The notes beneath the pieces were generated by a model. The model had not been told where the DNA came from. It ran no database searches and saw only the letters and a list, made by a program, of their open reading frames with translations. This document shows, in pieces, positions 8,817 through 21,600 of a stretch of 52,198 bases of DNA; within the stretch, counting starts at the first letter, position 1, and every line of letters starts with the position of its first letter. The DNA is from an uncultured Bacilli bacterium (GTDB lineage Bacteria; Bacillota_I; Bacilli_A; ML615J-28; CAG-313): positions 1 to 52,198 of the forward strand of contig CANQWZ010000001.1 in the NCBI GenBank assembly GCA_947627685.1, written 5' to 3'. The translations under genes were made by a program, and so were the position numbers.

Positions 8817-9623
8817 CTATATTGTAAACATAATAAATTTTAAAGTATCAATAAAATTATTGGTTTTATGACCAGTTTTATCATCATTAATAACATAAGC
8901 ATTAGGATAAAAAGAAGCACGATAAGCATCTTTAGGATGACGATAGTGAATCTCGGTTTCAATAATACGGGGAATGATGATATTTAATTCAGTTTTTTTA
9001 GTTTGTAAAGTATGAATAGCTTTTTTTGTTTTTTCCCCAATCTCATCTAATACAGCATCAGGGTGCCTACTAATAGTTGCTCCATACATACCTTTAAAGG
9101 TTGCAACTGTTTCAATCAAACCATTTTCTTCTTTTACTTTTTTAGTTAGTCCTTCATCACCACTTACCAAAATAACAGGGACATTTTTCGTTTTTGCAAA
9201 ATAGGCATTAAGTAAAAATTCACTGGCTTTTTTATTGTTGATTTTAATATGATTGATACAAGTTGACATCGTATGTGATAAAGGATTTTCAAGACTACGC
9301 GACTCACTATGATAACCAATGAAAATAACACCGTCAAAACTCTCATCTAAACCGGCCATCATATCGCAAACAGAACCTTCCCAACCTCTAATTAGTTTTA
9401 CTTCTTTTGGTAAAAGGTTAGGAATGATATTTCTTGCTTCATCATGTGCATCACGAACATATATATCAGTAATACCACTATCAATTAACGCTTTACAACA
9501 TGTAGCAACTTCACTTGTTAATTCTTTTTGGAAGTAACTATAGTCAGGTTTATGTAAATTAGTTTCATCCCAGTTGCAAATGCCACAAACACCTTCAATA
9601 TCAGCACTAATATAAATTTTCAT
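8817..9623 (-). CDS. dppA: M55-family D-aminopeptidase (DppA-like)
   Basis: This 268-residue cytoplasmic zinc peptidase of family M55 cleaves D-amino-acid-containing dipeptides such as those from cell-wall turnover. The N-terminal motif is MKIYISADIEGVCG, with the metal-binding Asp and Glu; further landmarks are the DAHDEARN block near residue 58, FIGYHS near residue 101 and LVSGD near residue 152. Its ATG shares one base with the aspA stop codon (TTA/CAT on the plus strand), so it is translated from the aspA transcript. B. subtilis DppA is the reference enzyme; there it sits with a dipeptide transporter, which is not present here. Confidence 0.92.
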   Translation of the reverse strand: MKIYISADIEGVCGICNWDETNLHKPDYSYFQKELTSEVATCCKALIDSGITDIYVRDAHDEARNIIPNLLPKEVKLIRGWEGSVCDMMAGLDESFDGVIFIGYHSESRSLENPLSHTMSTCINHIKINNKKASEFLLNAYFAKTKNVPVILVSGDEGLTKKVKEENGLIETVATFKGMYGATISRHPDAVLDEIGEKTKKAIHTLQTKKTELNIIIPRIIETEIHYRHPKDAYRASFYPNAYVINDDKTGHKTNNFIDTLKFIMFTI

Positions 9624-11053
9624 TATTCTTCGCTTTCCCCTTTTCTTTTTTCTTTAAGTAAATCTTCTAAGGCAATGCCAGGTTTAGTTAAGTTTTTCTC
9701 ATCTAAAACTTGATCAATAATTTCTTCTGGTAATAATTTTAAATCAAGAATTACTTGCTTTATCGTTTTTTCACTACTGATAGCTTCATTAACAACTTTA
9801 CATGCTATATCATGACCAAGATGAGGTGATAAAGCGGTAATTAAATAAATACTATTATCAATATGGTAATTATTATTATTAGTTTTAAGACCAGTAATTG
9901 CTAAATTATTAAAGGTTCTAGTAGCTCGTCTTAGGGTAGTTATTTGTTCAAATAAACTCATTAAAATAATAGGTTCAAAAACATTTAATTCAAGTTGACC
10001 GGCTTCAATTGCTTTAGTAATTGTTACATCAAGACCAATAACATAAAAACAAACTTGGTTTACCATTTCCGGTACGACAGGGTTATATTTACCAGGCATA
10101 ATTGATGATCCGGGTTGTACATGAGGTAAAATAATTTCACTACTTCCATTAATAGTAGAACTTGCCATAAGTCTTAAATCACTTGCGGTCTTAGAAAGGT
10201 TAGTAGCAAGAAGTTTTAAAACGCTACTAGCAAAACCAAAACTATCAAGATCCCGGGTGGCATCAATTAAATCTTTAGCCGGACGAACTTCCTCACCAGA
10301 AAACTTATTAAGATAAAAAATTACTTTTTTACGATATTTTTCATTAGCATTAAGACTAGTACCGATAGCAGTAGCACCCATATTAACATCTAGAAGAGCA
10401 TCGATTGCCATATCAATGCGCTTCATGTCACGATTTAAAGCATTAGCATAGGCATTAAATTCTTGTCCTAGTCTAATTGGTAAAGCTTCTTGAAGATGGG
10501 TTTTACCCATTTTTATAACATCACTAAATTCAACAGCTTTTTCGAGATAAGCGTTGTATAATTTTTTTAATTCAACTTGTAACTTTTTAAGTTGTTTGAT
10601 GACAGCAATTTTGCCAGCTGTTTGAATAACATCATTAGTAGATTGGCCAAAGTTAACATGATCATTAGGATGAACAAAATTATATACACCCTTTTTACCA
10701 CCCATTAATTCATTAGCCCGATTGGCAATAACTTCATTAGCATTCATATTGATACTAGTACCAGCACCACCTTGAATTAAATCAGTTACGAATTGTCCAT
10801 GCAAACGGCCATTAAGAATTTCATCACAGGCTAGCATAATGGCTTTCCCTACTTTTTCATCAATATTTTGAGCATCAACATTTGCTTTAGCAGCTGCTTT
10901 TTTAACAATAGCTAAAGCTTTAATCATTTGGCGACATATGCCACGTTTAGTAATTTCAAAATTTTCCTTGCCCCTTAAAGTTTCAATACCATAATATGCC
11001 TCAGCTGGGACTTGGCGTTGTCCTAAAAGGTCTGTTTCTATTCGATATCTCAT
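9623..11053 (-). CDS. aspA: aspartate ammonia-lyase
   Basis: This enzyme deaminates L-aspartate to fumarate and ammonia. The product is 476 residues, normal for AspA. The N terminus RIETDLLGQRQVPAEAYYG matches AspA rather than fumarase C. The superfamily signature GSSIMPGKYNPV is near residue 310, with the FGQSTNDVIQTA block near residue 125. The open frame extends 19 codons further upstream, but GAGGAG directly precedes the ATG at 11053 and the family starts there. It is transcribed from the -10/-35 at 11082-11110 with dppA. In this amino-acid-oriented gene set it may feed fumarate reduction or nitrogen release. Confidence 0.95.
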   Translation of the reverse strand: MRYRIETDLLGQRQVPAEAYYGIETLRGKENFEITKRGICRQMIKALAIVKKAAAKANVDAQNIDEKVGKAIMLACDEILNGRLHGQFVTDLIQGGAGTSINMNANEVIANRANELMGGKKGVYNFVHPNDHVNFGQSTNDVIQTAGKIAVIKQLKKLQVELKKLYNAYLEKAVEFSDVIKMGKTHLQEALPIRLGQEFNAYANALNRDMKRIDMAIDALLDVNMGATAIGTSLNANEKYRKKVIFYLNKFSGEEVRPAKDLIDATRDLDSFGFASSVLKLLATNLSKTASDLRLMASSTINGSSEIILPHVQPGSSIMPGKYNPVVPEMVNQVCFYVIGLDVTITKAIEAGQLELNVFEPIILMSLFEQITTLRRATRTFNNLAITGLKTNNNNYHIDNSIYLITALSPHLGHDIACKVVNEAISSEKTIKQVILDLKLLPEEIIDQVLDEKNLTKPGIALEDLLKEKRKGESEE

Positions 11054-11081
11054 ATTTGTTCTCCTCAAATAATATAATACT

Positions 11082-11110
11082 ATCATATCATAAAACGCAA
11101 AAAATTTCAA
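11082..11110 (-). promoter_or_regulatory. promoter of aspA-dppA
   Basis: Read on the minus strand: TTGAAA (11105-11110), 17-base spacer, TATGAT (11082-11087), with TG-A before the -10. On the plus strand a TATAAT at 11128-11133 could drive the murA-like gene, but no convincing -35 accompanies it. Confidence 0.75.
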
Positions 11111-11166
11111 TTATATTTGATTATATTTATAATATTTTCGCATAAATTGTATTAAAGGTGATTAAG

Positions 11167-12426
11167 TTGAAACTAGAAATTACAGGGACTGATAAAATAA
11201 AAGGCACCATTAAAATAAGTGGTTCTAAAAATGCCACCTTACCTTTAATGGTTTGTAGCATGCTTACGAAAGATAAAATCATTTTAGATAATGTCCCCTA
11301 CATTAGTGATGTAATCATGATGGCTAATCTTCTTAAAGATATTGGCATTAAAATAAAGTATAATAAGTTAAAAAAACGTCTTACTTTACAACAACTTTAT
11401 ATAAAACCTTTTTTTGATTTCGAAAAGGTACACAAGATAAGAGCATCTTATTATATAATGGGCGCAATGGTTGCTAAAAAAATGAATTTCGTTAGTAGTT
11501 ATCCTGGAGGATGTAGTTTTTCTAAAAGACCAATTGATTATCATTTAGATTTCTTTAAGGCAGTAGGTTATGAAATAACAACTAGTAATGACCAATTAAT
11601 TTTTAATTATAAAAAAGAAGTAAAAGGTGATCTCTTTTATGAATTACCTCAAAAATCAGTAGGCGCAACAATTAACATTATACTAGTTGGTGCCCTTCGT
11701 GATGATACTACCATCATTATTAATCCATCCCTAGAGCCTGAAGTCGAACAAGTCATCTTAGCACTAAATAAAATGTAAGCTAATATTGAAATTGTAAATG
11801 GGATGATTATTATTAAAAAAGCATTACATCTTGGAGGATGTAAATTTAAAGTGGCAAGTGATCGCATCGAAGCAGGTAGTTATATGATGCTTGCAACAGC
11901 GGTAAATGTTAGTAAAATAAAATTAAAAAGAGTATCTTTTACACAAATAGAGGCCATTACTAGTACTATTAAAAAACTAGGTCTTGATGTTAAAATCAAA
12001 AAAGATACCATTAGGCTTAAAAAAAATAAAACTAACGCCCCTCTTAAACAAATAGTAGCAGATGTTTATCCTCATTTTCCTACTGATTTACAACCCATTT
12101 TAACTGTTTGCCTTCTTAAAAGTAGTGGTGTATCTCATCTAAAAGATAATGTTTATCCTAAAAGAATTTCCCATCTAGAAGAAATAAAAAAAGCCGGTGG
12201 TAAGGTTATATTTGATAAAGAAAAAATCATTATTTACCCATCACATCTATCAAAAAATACCTTTTATGCGCATGACTTAAGGTGTGGCTTTGCATGCATT
12301 GTTCTTGCGACAATTGCTAGTGGTAAAAGCATAATAGATAACTTAGAAGTAGTACTAAGGGGCTATGAAAAGTTAACCAAAAAGCTAAAGAAATTAAAAA
12401 TAAAAGTTAAAAAAATAAATGATTAA
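11167..12426 (+). pseudogene. murA: murA-like UDP-GlcNAc enolpyruvyl transferase interrupted by one in-frame TAA
   Basis: MurA transfers enolpyruvate from PEP to UDP-GlcNAc, the first step of peptidoglycan synthesis. The frame from TTG 11167 (AAAGGTG 11154-11160; GTG 11158 is the alternative) to 12426 aligns throughout with MurA but has TAA at 11776-11778. The downstream part is in the same frame and continues the family sequence without a gap (LNKM-stop-ANIEIVNG). Key residues survive: Lys-Asn in SGSKNATLP, the PEP-binding Cys in YPGGCSFSKRPID, DRIEAGSY, FPTDLQP, and Arg in HDLRCGFA. Apart from this stop, the protein of about 420 codons looks functional. Explanations are a fresh nonsense mutation, a consensus error, or readthrough; Bacilli often carry a second MurA copy that would allow loss. 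Confidence 0.85.
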
Positions 12427-12548
12427 TATTTGCGATTATTTCCTATATATTTTAATGCCAATTACTGTAATATAGCCCAAGATATGTAAATAAAATTAAA
12501 CATTTTATAAATAATTTTTTAAAAAAAGCATTTAATAGACAAAAACGC

Positions 12549-12577
12549 TTGCAAAAAAAACGGAAATTTGGTAAAAT
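12549..12577 (+). promoter_or_regulatory. promoter of the giant gene
   Basis: TTGCAA (12549-12554), 17-base spacer, TAAAAT (12572-12577) preceded by TG-G. The ribosome site AGAGGTGA lies at 12602-12609 before ATG 12617. The remaining ~120 bases of this gap (12427-12548) are AT-rich with no hairpin or motif that I can see. Confidence 0.75.
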
Positions 12578-12616
12578 AAATAGGTAAAGTCATGAAAAAA
12601 AAGAGGTGAAAAAATA

Positions 12617-15600
12617 ATGGATTTTAATCAAATCTTACTACTAGCAGGATTGGGATTACTTCTAGTAGTAGTATTATTTGCACTTTGGGGCTTTCTTGGT
12701 GGTTTAAAAAGAGAGCTTTGGTGCATAGCCGTTTTCATCGTTTTACTAGTTATAACATGGGCTGTTTTTGGAGATGCAGCGACAATTCTGAATGCTAAAG
12801 CAGGGCAATCAATTGCTCAATTGTTGCAACTTCAAAACAGTAACGCTGTCACAGTTTGGGATGCTGTATTAGAATTTGCGAAAGCAAATATCCCTAATGG
12901 TGAGGCCTTACTAGTAGAAGGAAAGGAAACGTACACTCTTTTCTATGGCATTGCTTCCACTGTTTGCCACGCTGTTGGTCTAATAGTTGGTACTATTGCA
13001 ATTTTAATAATTTGTCCTATCATTCGTTTGATTAGTCATTTTGTTATTTTAATCGTTAAAGCAATTAAGAAAAGCAAAGCTAAGAAAAAACCTGCTGTAG
13101 AAACTACAGATGAAGGTGAAGAGAAAAGAGATATGGTTGTTATCCAAAAGGCTAAACAAACCGAAGAGGGTGTCATCGTTAAAGATGAAAACGAAATTGA
13201 AAAAAAGCCAGCTGGCAAAAGACGCTTATGGGGCGCTCTTGCTGGAGCATTAAAAGGCGTATTCGTTATTATCTTAATTTGTGCTCCACTTTCGGGATTA
13301 GCTTCTATCCTTACAACCTTTACACCTGAAACTAAAGAATTAGTTAAAGATGCTGTAAATGGTGAGGTAAAAGTTAATGTTGCCGAGACGGATGATGATC
13401 CAATTGACATGGTATTTGAATTTGCTGATGCCTATAATGATAGTGCACTTGGCAAATTTGCCAATGGCTCTAGTTTCTTCTTTGGTGAATCATTTAGTGA
13501 AAAATTATTTGATCAACTATTTAAATTAAAAACTAGAAATCAAGTTATTTATTTAAGTGATGAGATTAAAGTTTTTATAGAGGCTGCTAATCAGTTAGAA
13601 GGAAATTTAGATTTTACGAAGGTTACAAGAGAACAATATCGTGCCGTTTTAGAAACCTTAAAAGATTCTAAATTACCTGCTGAATTAATGCCTGTAGTTA
13701 TTGAATATGCTTACGAAATGCAAGAAGTCAAAGACTTACTAGCTGAATCAGGTCAAGAATTGAAATTCTTGAATTTACGTTACAATAATTGGAAAGGTGA
13801 TATCGATTTAGTTTTAGATGCTTTAAAAGAAGCATATGATCTAGGTATTTTCCCTGTTGCTGATTTCAATTATTTAACAATGGATCCAGATGAACTTAAG
13901 GATGTAACTACTGCGCTTGGTAAAACTGAATTCATGCATGATGGTTATCCAATTGCTGTTGCTGTTTTATTACACTTAGAACAAGTAAAAGCACAAATTG
14001 GTGATGTTGAAATTAGTGATTTAGGTCAATTAGATATATCTAAAGAACTAGATACAATTGTTGAAATATATCGAACTTTCCAACAACTTGGTATTGAAAC
14101 TTTTGAAGGTTTTGATTTTGATGCTTTTGTTAAAGAAGTATTAGCAGACGATACCAAACTTGATGTTGTATTCGATATGGTTCATAGTATACTTGATTTA
14201 CAAGTTGCAAGAAAAGTAGCAATCCCAGTTGCTTTTGGTTTTGCAAGAACTAATGAAAAGTTCCAAGAGTTATTGAAAAACGCTAATGTAACCGATGACT
14301 TTATGGCATTAGAAACACAAATTACTCTTGATGATTTATCAGTATATGTTGATGCTGTAAAAGTAGCTTTAGATTTAGTTGATTTTAGTGAGTTCCCAAC
14401 CATTAAATTCGATTTCTTCCATTTAGATCCAGATACACTTGATGGTGTAATCGCTAAAATGTTTGACACTAATGTAACTAATAAAGTTATTCCAATTGCG
14501 TTAAAAATAGTTCTAGCTTTAGATGCTGTTAAAAATCAAGTTGGAGATATTTTCGATGATGTTGATTTAGATAATATCATTTGGCGTAATGAATTTGAAA
14601 CATTAGCCGATATCTATCGTGAATTCTTAAAATTAGGTTTTGAATCAACTGAAGATTTTAAAGTTGATACAATTGATTTAATTCAATCATTAATTGAAGA
14701 TGAAGCTAAATATGATGCTGTATTACAAATCTTAACATTAATTGTTGATACACAATTATATGATAGACTTGCTGTACCTTCAATGCAACATTTCTTAGAT
14801 AAATTTATTACTGATAAAGCATATGATGCATTTAGTAATATTGTTGATTTATCAAGCATTACAAAAGATGAATGGAAAGAAGATTTAGCTACTATTTTAG
14901 ATAGCGTTAAATTAATCAATGAATTAAAAGTTTTAGATAACCTTAATCCATTTGATTATAAAGCTTTAGACATTACATCACATGAAGGTGTTGAAAAAAT
15001 TAAAAAATTAATTTCTAACATTTTCAAACTTAATATTTTAGGTGATGATGAATTAAAAACGGCTTTATTAGTAGCTTCTATTAAACAATTTGGCTGGACT
15101 AGTATTTCTGATGATATTATTAATGGTATCGAATCTTGGAATATTGATTGGAGCAATGAAGAAAATGTATTGTTACAATTAGTAGATGTTTATGAAAATG
15201 TTGTTAACCTTGAAGAATTTGATATCAAGAATCTTGACCAAGTTGATTGGGTAGCATTATTAGATAGTGATGAATTCTTAAATTATGTAGTAGATGCCCT
15301 AGAAACAGTTGTTGAATCTGATATCGTTCTTGAAGTTTTACCAGGTTTACTTGATAAATATTTATTACCAAGACTTGAAGGTATTGAAAGTGTAGATGAT
15401 GAAACATTATTCAAAGATATGTTCAGTCATCTTCAATCTGAAGAATTAGTTAATGAACTTATTAAGTTAATTGATGTAGTAAGAGATGCTGTAGATATGC
15501 ATTTACTTGGTGCTAAATCAGTAAGTGATATTGACTTTAGTAATACTGATGCTTTAAAAGGTATTATTAGTGGTATCTTTGATTCTAAATTAATTCAAGG

Positions 15601-18600
15601 CTTTGAAGGCAGAATTATTCGTATCCTTCTAAAGGTTTCTAAAGTTTTAGATATTGAAAAGGATACACCATTATATCAAGAACTTGTTGAGTTAGATTAT
15701 ACAGGTGAAAAAGAAGCATTACTTGCTTTCGTTGACGCAATCGCACCTGCCTTAAAAGATCCTAACTTCACTATTTTAGATGAAGATGGTAAGTTTAATG
15801 TTAACTTAAAATTCTGGCAAGAAAATAAAAATGCTAAAGCCTTACTTGATGGTTTCAAAGCTTTACTTGGTTCATATCCAGATAATGATGAAGCTTCTTC
15901 TAAATTGATTGAAGCACTACTTCCAAGTATTTATGATAAATATGTAGAAGATAAGAATTTAATCCCTGAAGATTTCATCGCAATCGTTGATGAATTAGAC
16001 ATTGCAAATGCAAGTGGTGCTACTTTAACTGCTGCTATTCGCCGTTTATTATATGTTGCTGATAGAGTTATTGATCTTAACGCTTTAGCACTTATTGATA
16101 ATGGAGATATGGAAATTAGCACAATTAAAGCTGTAAATGCATATAACGATATCCTTGATGCTTTACATGACATCGAATTATTTAGAGGTCATGAAGCTAA
16201 AGTTCTTGCATGGGGCGTAAATTATCTTGCTAAAACATTAAAAGTTGAAATCGATGAAGTAACTGATGAATTTAATAATGTTGAATGGCTTGCTCAAAAA
16301 GAAGTATATAAAGACATTATTAATGATGCTGCAACTTTCTTAAGAAAGAACAATATCTTCACTTATAAAGATTTATTAGCATTTGTTACTGATAAGAAAT
16401 ATAATACTCCAGAATTTATTACTTCTAGTAATGCTAGTGATTTATTAGATATTTTAGATAAATTAGTAGATGTACAAGTAATTGATGCTATCGTTCCGCT
16501 TGCAACAAAATATGGTATTAATTTACTTAATGATAAAGCAACAATTGATTTAAGTTATGTTCTTGATTTCACAAATGCTGAAATTAATCATGATTTCCAT
16601 AAGATAATTGCTACTCTTCATAAATTAGTAGAGGATGCTAATATTGTTGAATACTACAATACTAAATTCGATGGTGAAATGCCACTTCCTGATGAAGAAG
16701 TTGTAAAATCATTAGTTGATGATATTTTCGAATTAAATATTGTTGCTAAAGCTGATGGCAGACTTGCTAAAGTAATTTATGACAAAGTTATGACATTACC
16801 TAATATGGATAAAGAGTTCTTAACTTTTGATGATTTCAAATTCTTTGTTGTTGATTGGAATAGTGAAAAAGAAGTATTAAAAGAATTAATCGGTTTAGTA
16901 TATGATTTCGCTGAAGTTAACAATATCGAAACTATGACAAGTGTTCAAAGATTCTTCAAAGAAAAATGGTATAATGAGCCAGCAATCTTAAGAGATGAAA
17001 CCGGTCATATCGTTGCTAATGCTGTAAGAGTATTAAGTAATTCACAAATTGTTTACAATGTTATTGTTAAATTATATACTAAAGGTATTGATACTTTAAA
17101 TGACAATAAACAATTCAAATTACCATTTGATTTATCTTACTTAAGAAGTATGTCAGCTCCTGATTTAGTATCTGACTTAAATGTTTTAGCTGATATTTTA
17201 GATAAAGTTGTTGATTTCGGTATTATGACATATTTAGCTGAAGGCGATATGCGTGATATGGATCTTAACTTATTAGCTGAAGCTATTGAAAAATTAGCTG
17301 AAACTAAGATCATGCAACAAAATGGCAAGAGATTATTTGGTGATTTATATAACTATGGTTTAACTTATGCCGAAAACGTAACTCATGGTAAATTTGTTTT
17401 ATCTGAAGAACAAATTGATATGATTGATTATCAACATGAAATATACGTACTTGCTGACGTAGTTAGATCATTACAAGGCTTAATCGATGCTAAGAACATT
17501 GATTATCTATCAGATATTTTTGATTTAGTTGATGATTTAAGAATCAATGCAACATACAAAAATAAAGATTTCTATGATGAAGCAACATATGAAGCACTTG
17601 CTGAAGTTGCAAGAGAAGTATCTAATTTACAATTATTAGAAATTGCTGCTCCACAACTTATCAATCATGTTTTAAAATTTGCTGAACAAAATAAAGTAGA
17701 CTTATCATTTATTGATACTGATGAATATACTGGTGTAATGTTTGTTGAAGATATTAGAACCGTTCTTGACATAGCTAAATATGGTTATGACTTTGGCGTA
17801 ATTGATTATATTTTTGATAAGACATTATATAGCCTTGAAGCTGATGTATTATGTGATATGTTAGACTATGTTCCAGAATTAAATCTTGTTAAATTATATT
17901 TCAATAAATTAGTTTATACAGGAGTTAAAGCTGGTCTTGATGCTTTAAAGGTTGATGTTAGTGTTACTGAAGAAATGTTTGCTGATATCGATGCTAGAGC
18001 TGAAGTTAAAGAATTACAAGATGTCGTTATGACATTAAAAGCATTATTAGTAGAAAAAGATGTTATTACTTTAGATAATCTTCTTGACTTTGTAAAAGGT
18101 AACTATCCTGCTAATAATTATAAGAGTGAAGCTTTCTATGATGTAGAAACTGGCACTGCTTTAGAAAATATTTTAACTGAAGTTGTAGATTTAGAAACAG
18201 TAAAAGTATTATTACCATCATTATTAAATTATGGTGTTGATAAAGTTACAAAAGTTGATTTATCATTCTTGAAAGATTCCTTCACTAAAGAACAATTAGC
18301 AAGCGATGTTAAAAACGTGGCTAAATTGATTGTTCCTGCTATTGAAGCTGAACTTGTAGGAGTTATTTTTGGTAAAGATATCAATGAAGTAGAATTACAT
18401 TTTGATACTTATCATGAAATCTTAGATGCTATTAAGAATCTTAATGTTGTTGCTATGAAATATGGTGAATTTATTAGCCTTGGCGTTAACGAAGCATACA
18501 AGAAGTTAAATTCTGCTGAAAGAGTTGATGCTAGTATGTTTAGTGGCGTAGTCCTTGAAGATGAAGTTGCTGCGTTGCATAATGCTTTAAATTCAGCTGA

Positions 18601-21600
18601 AGAATTAGCACAAACCTTAGCTGTTAATAGTGTATATGACGTAAGAAAAGTAGTTACTGATCTTGTTCAAAACAAAGGTTATAAAGATACTAAATACGTT
18701 AACAAAGAAAATGCTCATTTAGCACTTGATGTTGTTGATAGTCTACTTGATTTAGAAACTGTTAAAGTGATTCTTCCTGGTGCAACAAGCCATGGTACAG
18801 AATATTTATATCAAGTAAAGAATATTGATGTTCGTTTCTTAGCTGAAGAACTTACTGGTATTGAATTAGTTGAAGATGTAGATAGTATCGTTTTAACTTT
18901 AAGAGATTTAGTAGATTATGGCATGCTTGAATTTGTTTTACTTGATGAAGCAATTGATTTATCAGATATTACACCTATTAATGATGCTATTGATAGACTT
19001 GCTCATTTAAATATTTTAGATGGACATCATGCAGAAGTTGTTTATAGCGTATTAGATAAACTTGGTATTGATAGAACTGGTATTGATTTATCAGATGTTA
19101 ATTTAGATGATGAAATCGCATCAGTACAAAATATTTTAGATAAAGCTAAAGATGTTTTAGCAAAAGAAGGTTTAAATACTCTTTCTGCTATAAAGAATTT
19201 AAAAGTTGATTATAAGAAATATGTAAAACTTAGTGATGATACATATGATTATATTGACGTATTTGTTCCACTTATTAAAGCTCTTGCAGCTGATCAACTT
19301 GTTGAAAAATTAGTTCTTCCTGTATCTGAAAAATACTTAGCTAAAGTAGATCCTAAATATAATGGCTTAGTAGATATCTATAACATATATGAAGATGGTA
19401 AACAAGTTACAAGTGATCTTGTTGATTTAGCTGATCTTTTAGTAGAATTAAAGAATCTTGATTTTGTTTCATTCGTTTTACATGATGATAACTATCCATA
19501 TGAAAAAACTGAAGTTGTATCACGCATTATTAAATTAGTATTTAATCTAAATTACTTCAACGTAAGCGATACAAGATTAAATGAATTTATCAAAGCTATT
19601 GATCAATTTGTAAGTGCTGATTTAAGTAGTATTGACGCAACCGGTGTAGATTTAAAAGCTGATGCTGATAAATTTGCAAAGATGTATGAATATTTATCAG
19701 TTGTTCTATTGGATGAAAACTTCCCTATCAAAAATAAAAATGACGTTAAACAAGTTAAATTTGAAGCAAAATTATTCAAATCTGGTCTTGTTCAAGAAAA
19801 TTTAGTTGACGCAATGCTTGAGTTTATGGAAACTACAGTATTTGATAAAGTAGGTCCACAACTTGTAATGCTTACATTCCCACTAGTTGAAAAACATGCT
19901 AAAGATTATTATGATGTTTTAGATTTAGCTAACGTTGATGTTGATATGGTAAGCCATGACTTAACATTAGTTCAAGATATTCTAAAGAGATTAGATAATA
20001 TTGACTTAGTTAAATTAGATGAAACAGGCGAATACTTATGTCAAGATACTAATGATTTAATTAATTTAGTAATTGATAAGATGACTGAATCACAAATCTT
20101 AGCTAACCATGGTAATGATTTATTTGATCTTGTTATGAATAAATATGTAAATGGTAAGACAATTGGTAGTGCAGTTATTCCAACTGGTACAATTACTTCA
20201 ACAGGCGTTGATTTTGTTAAAGATAGTAAAGTATACAAACAAATTGTTGATGAAGTATTTGCTTACTTGAATAATGAAAGCATTAATACAATTAAAGAGT
20301 TTAAAGATTTCATAAATGACTTTAAGACAAGTACTGCTACTTTAAAAGAAGTAGTTGTTAATAGAATTCTTGCTGACGAAAAGAATATGGAAACAATTGC
20401 TACTATCATTGATTTAGTTACACAATTAACAATGGTAGAAGTAAATGGTTTATCAGTTATGAATAATATTGTAAATCCATTACTTCCAAGCAACATTGCT
20501 CCAGCCTTTGATTTTGCTCAATATACTGATCAAGAATTCGCTGATGACTTAAAATCAGTTGCTAAGTTATTAAGACAAATGAACGAATTTGGTATTTCAG
20601 CCTTTGTTCGTAATGAAGATATTAATTATGATCAAGCCGATCTTGTTAAAAAAATGATTGATAACGTTGTATCTACTAATTACTTAAGATATAATTTATA
20701 TCAATTCATTGATTTCGTTGACGAACTTAACGTTTTACCAATTAAACTTCAAGACTTAAAAACAAATGAATTCGATTACAAAGGTGATGCTCTAATCATC
20801 GGTGAAGTTTATGAAGAAATGCTTCCATTCTTAACATCAGAAGCTAACCCACTTACTAATAAAGCTGCTATTAAAGATTTAATCGTTAATAAGCATGTTA
20901 ATATTAGTATTAGACAAGCTCTTAAAGAAAACAAAGCTGCAGTACTTAATGCTTATGATGAATTAGTAGAAATGTCTGCTCTTCCTCTATTATTCAATGA
21001 AATGATAGACTTTGGTAGAAGAAGTGTTCCTGAAAGATATCAAAGCGTATTTGATGCTATGAAACTTGACTTATCAATGGCTGAAAAGAAAGCTGATATC
21101 AAAGCTACTTCAACTATTCTTAGAATGGTAGTTGATCTAGAATTATACACACTTGCTACACAAAAAGATTATAACTTCGCAGGCGATGTAATTTCTACTT
21201 TAAATAACAAAGAAACATCAATGAGTAAGATTGATTTAATTAACATGTTAGTTGAAGAAGTATACTCATTAAATGTATTACAAAACCGCGATAAATTCGT
21301 TATAGGTATTTTGAATGCTCTTGATGCTGATACTACAGAAGTTGATTTAAGTGGTGTAGATTGGGATAATGAACTTGACCAATTACAAGTAATTATCAAA
21401 GATACATTACAAGTATTATTACAATATGACCTTGTTTCAGTTCAAGCTGTTAAAGATTATATTTTAGATTTAAGAAACTTAAAGACATATAATGCTATCG
21501 TAGATGAATTAAAAGCGATTTGGCATAAAGTAGAAATCAGTCTAAGTGTTGATGTTTTAGATGCTTTAGATGCATCTGATGTATTTGATCAAATTTTTAA

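Noticed and set aside
11803..12426. Separate gene for the second half of the murA-like sequence
   Set aside because: It is in the same frame as the first half, has no convincing start context, and continues the MurA domain without a gap.
13036..21399. Minus-strand open frames of 60-124 codons inside the giant gene
   Set aside because: They are shadows of the AT-rich, acidic coding strand, without ribosome sites or family matches.
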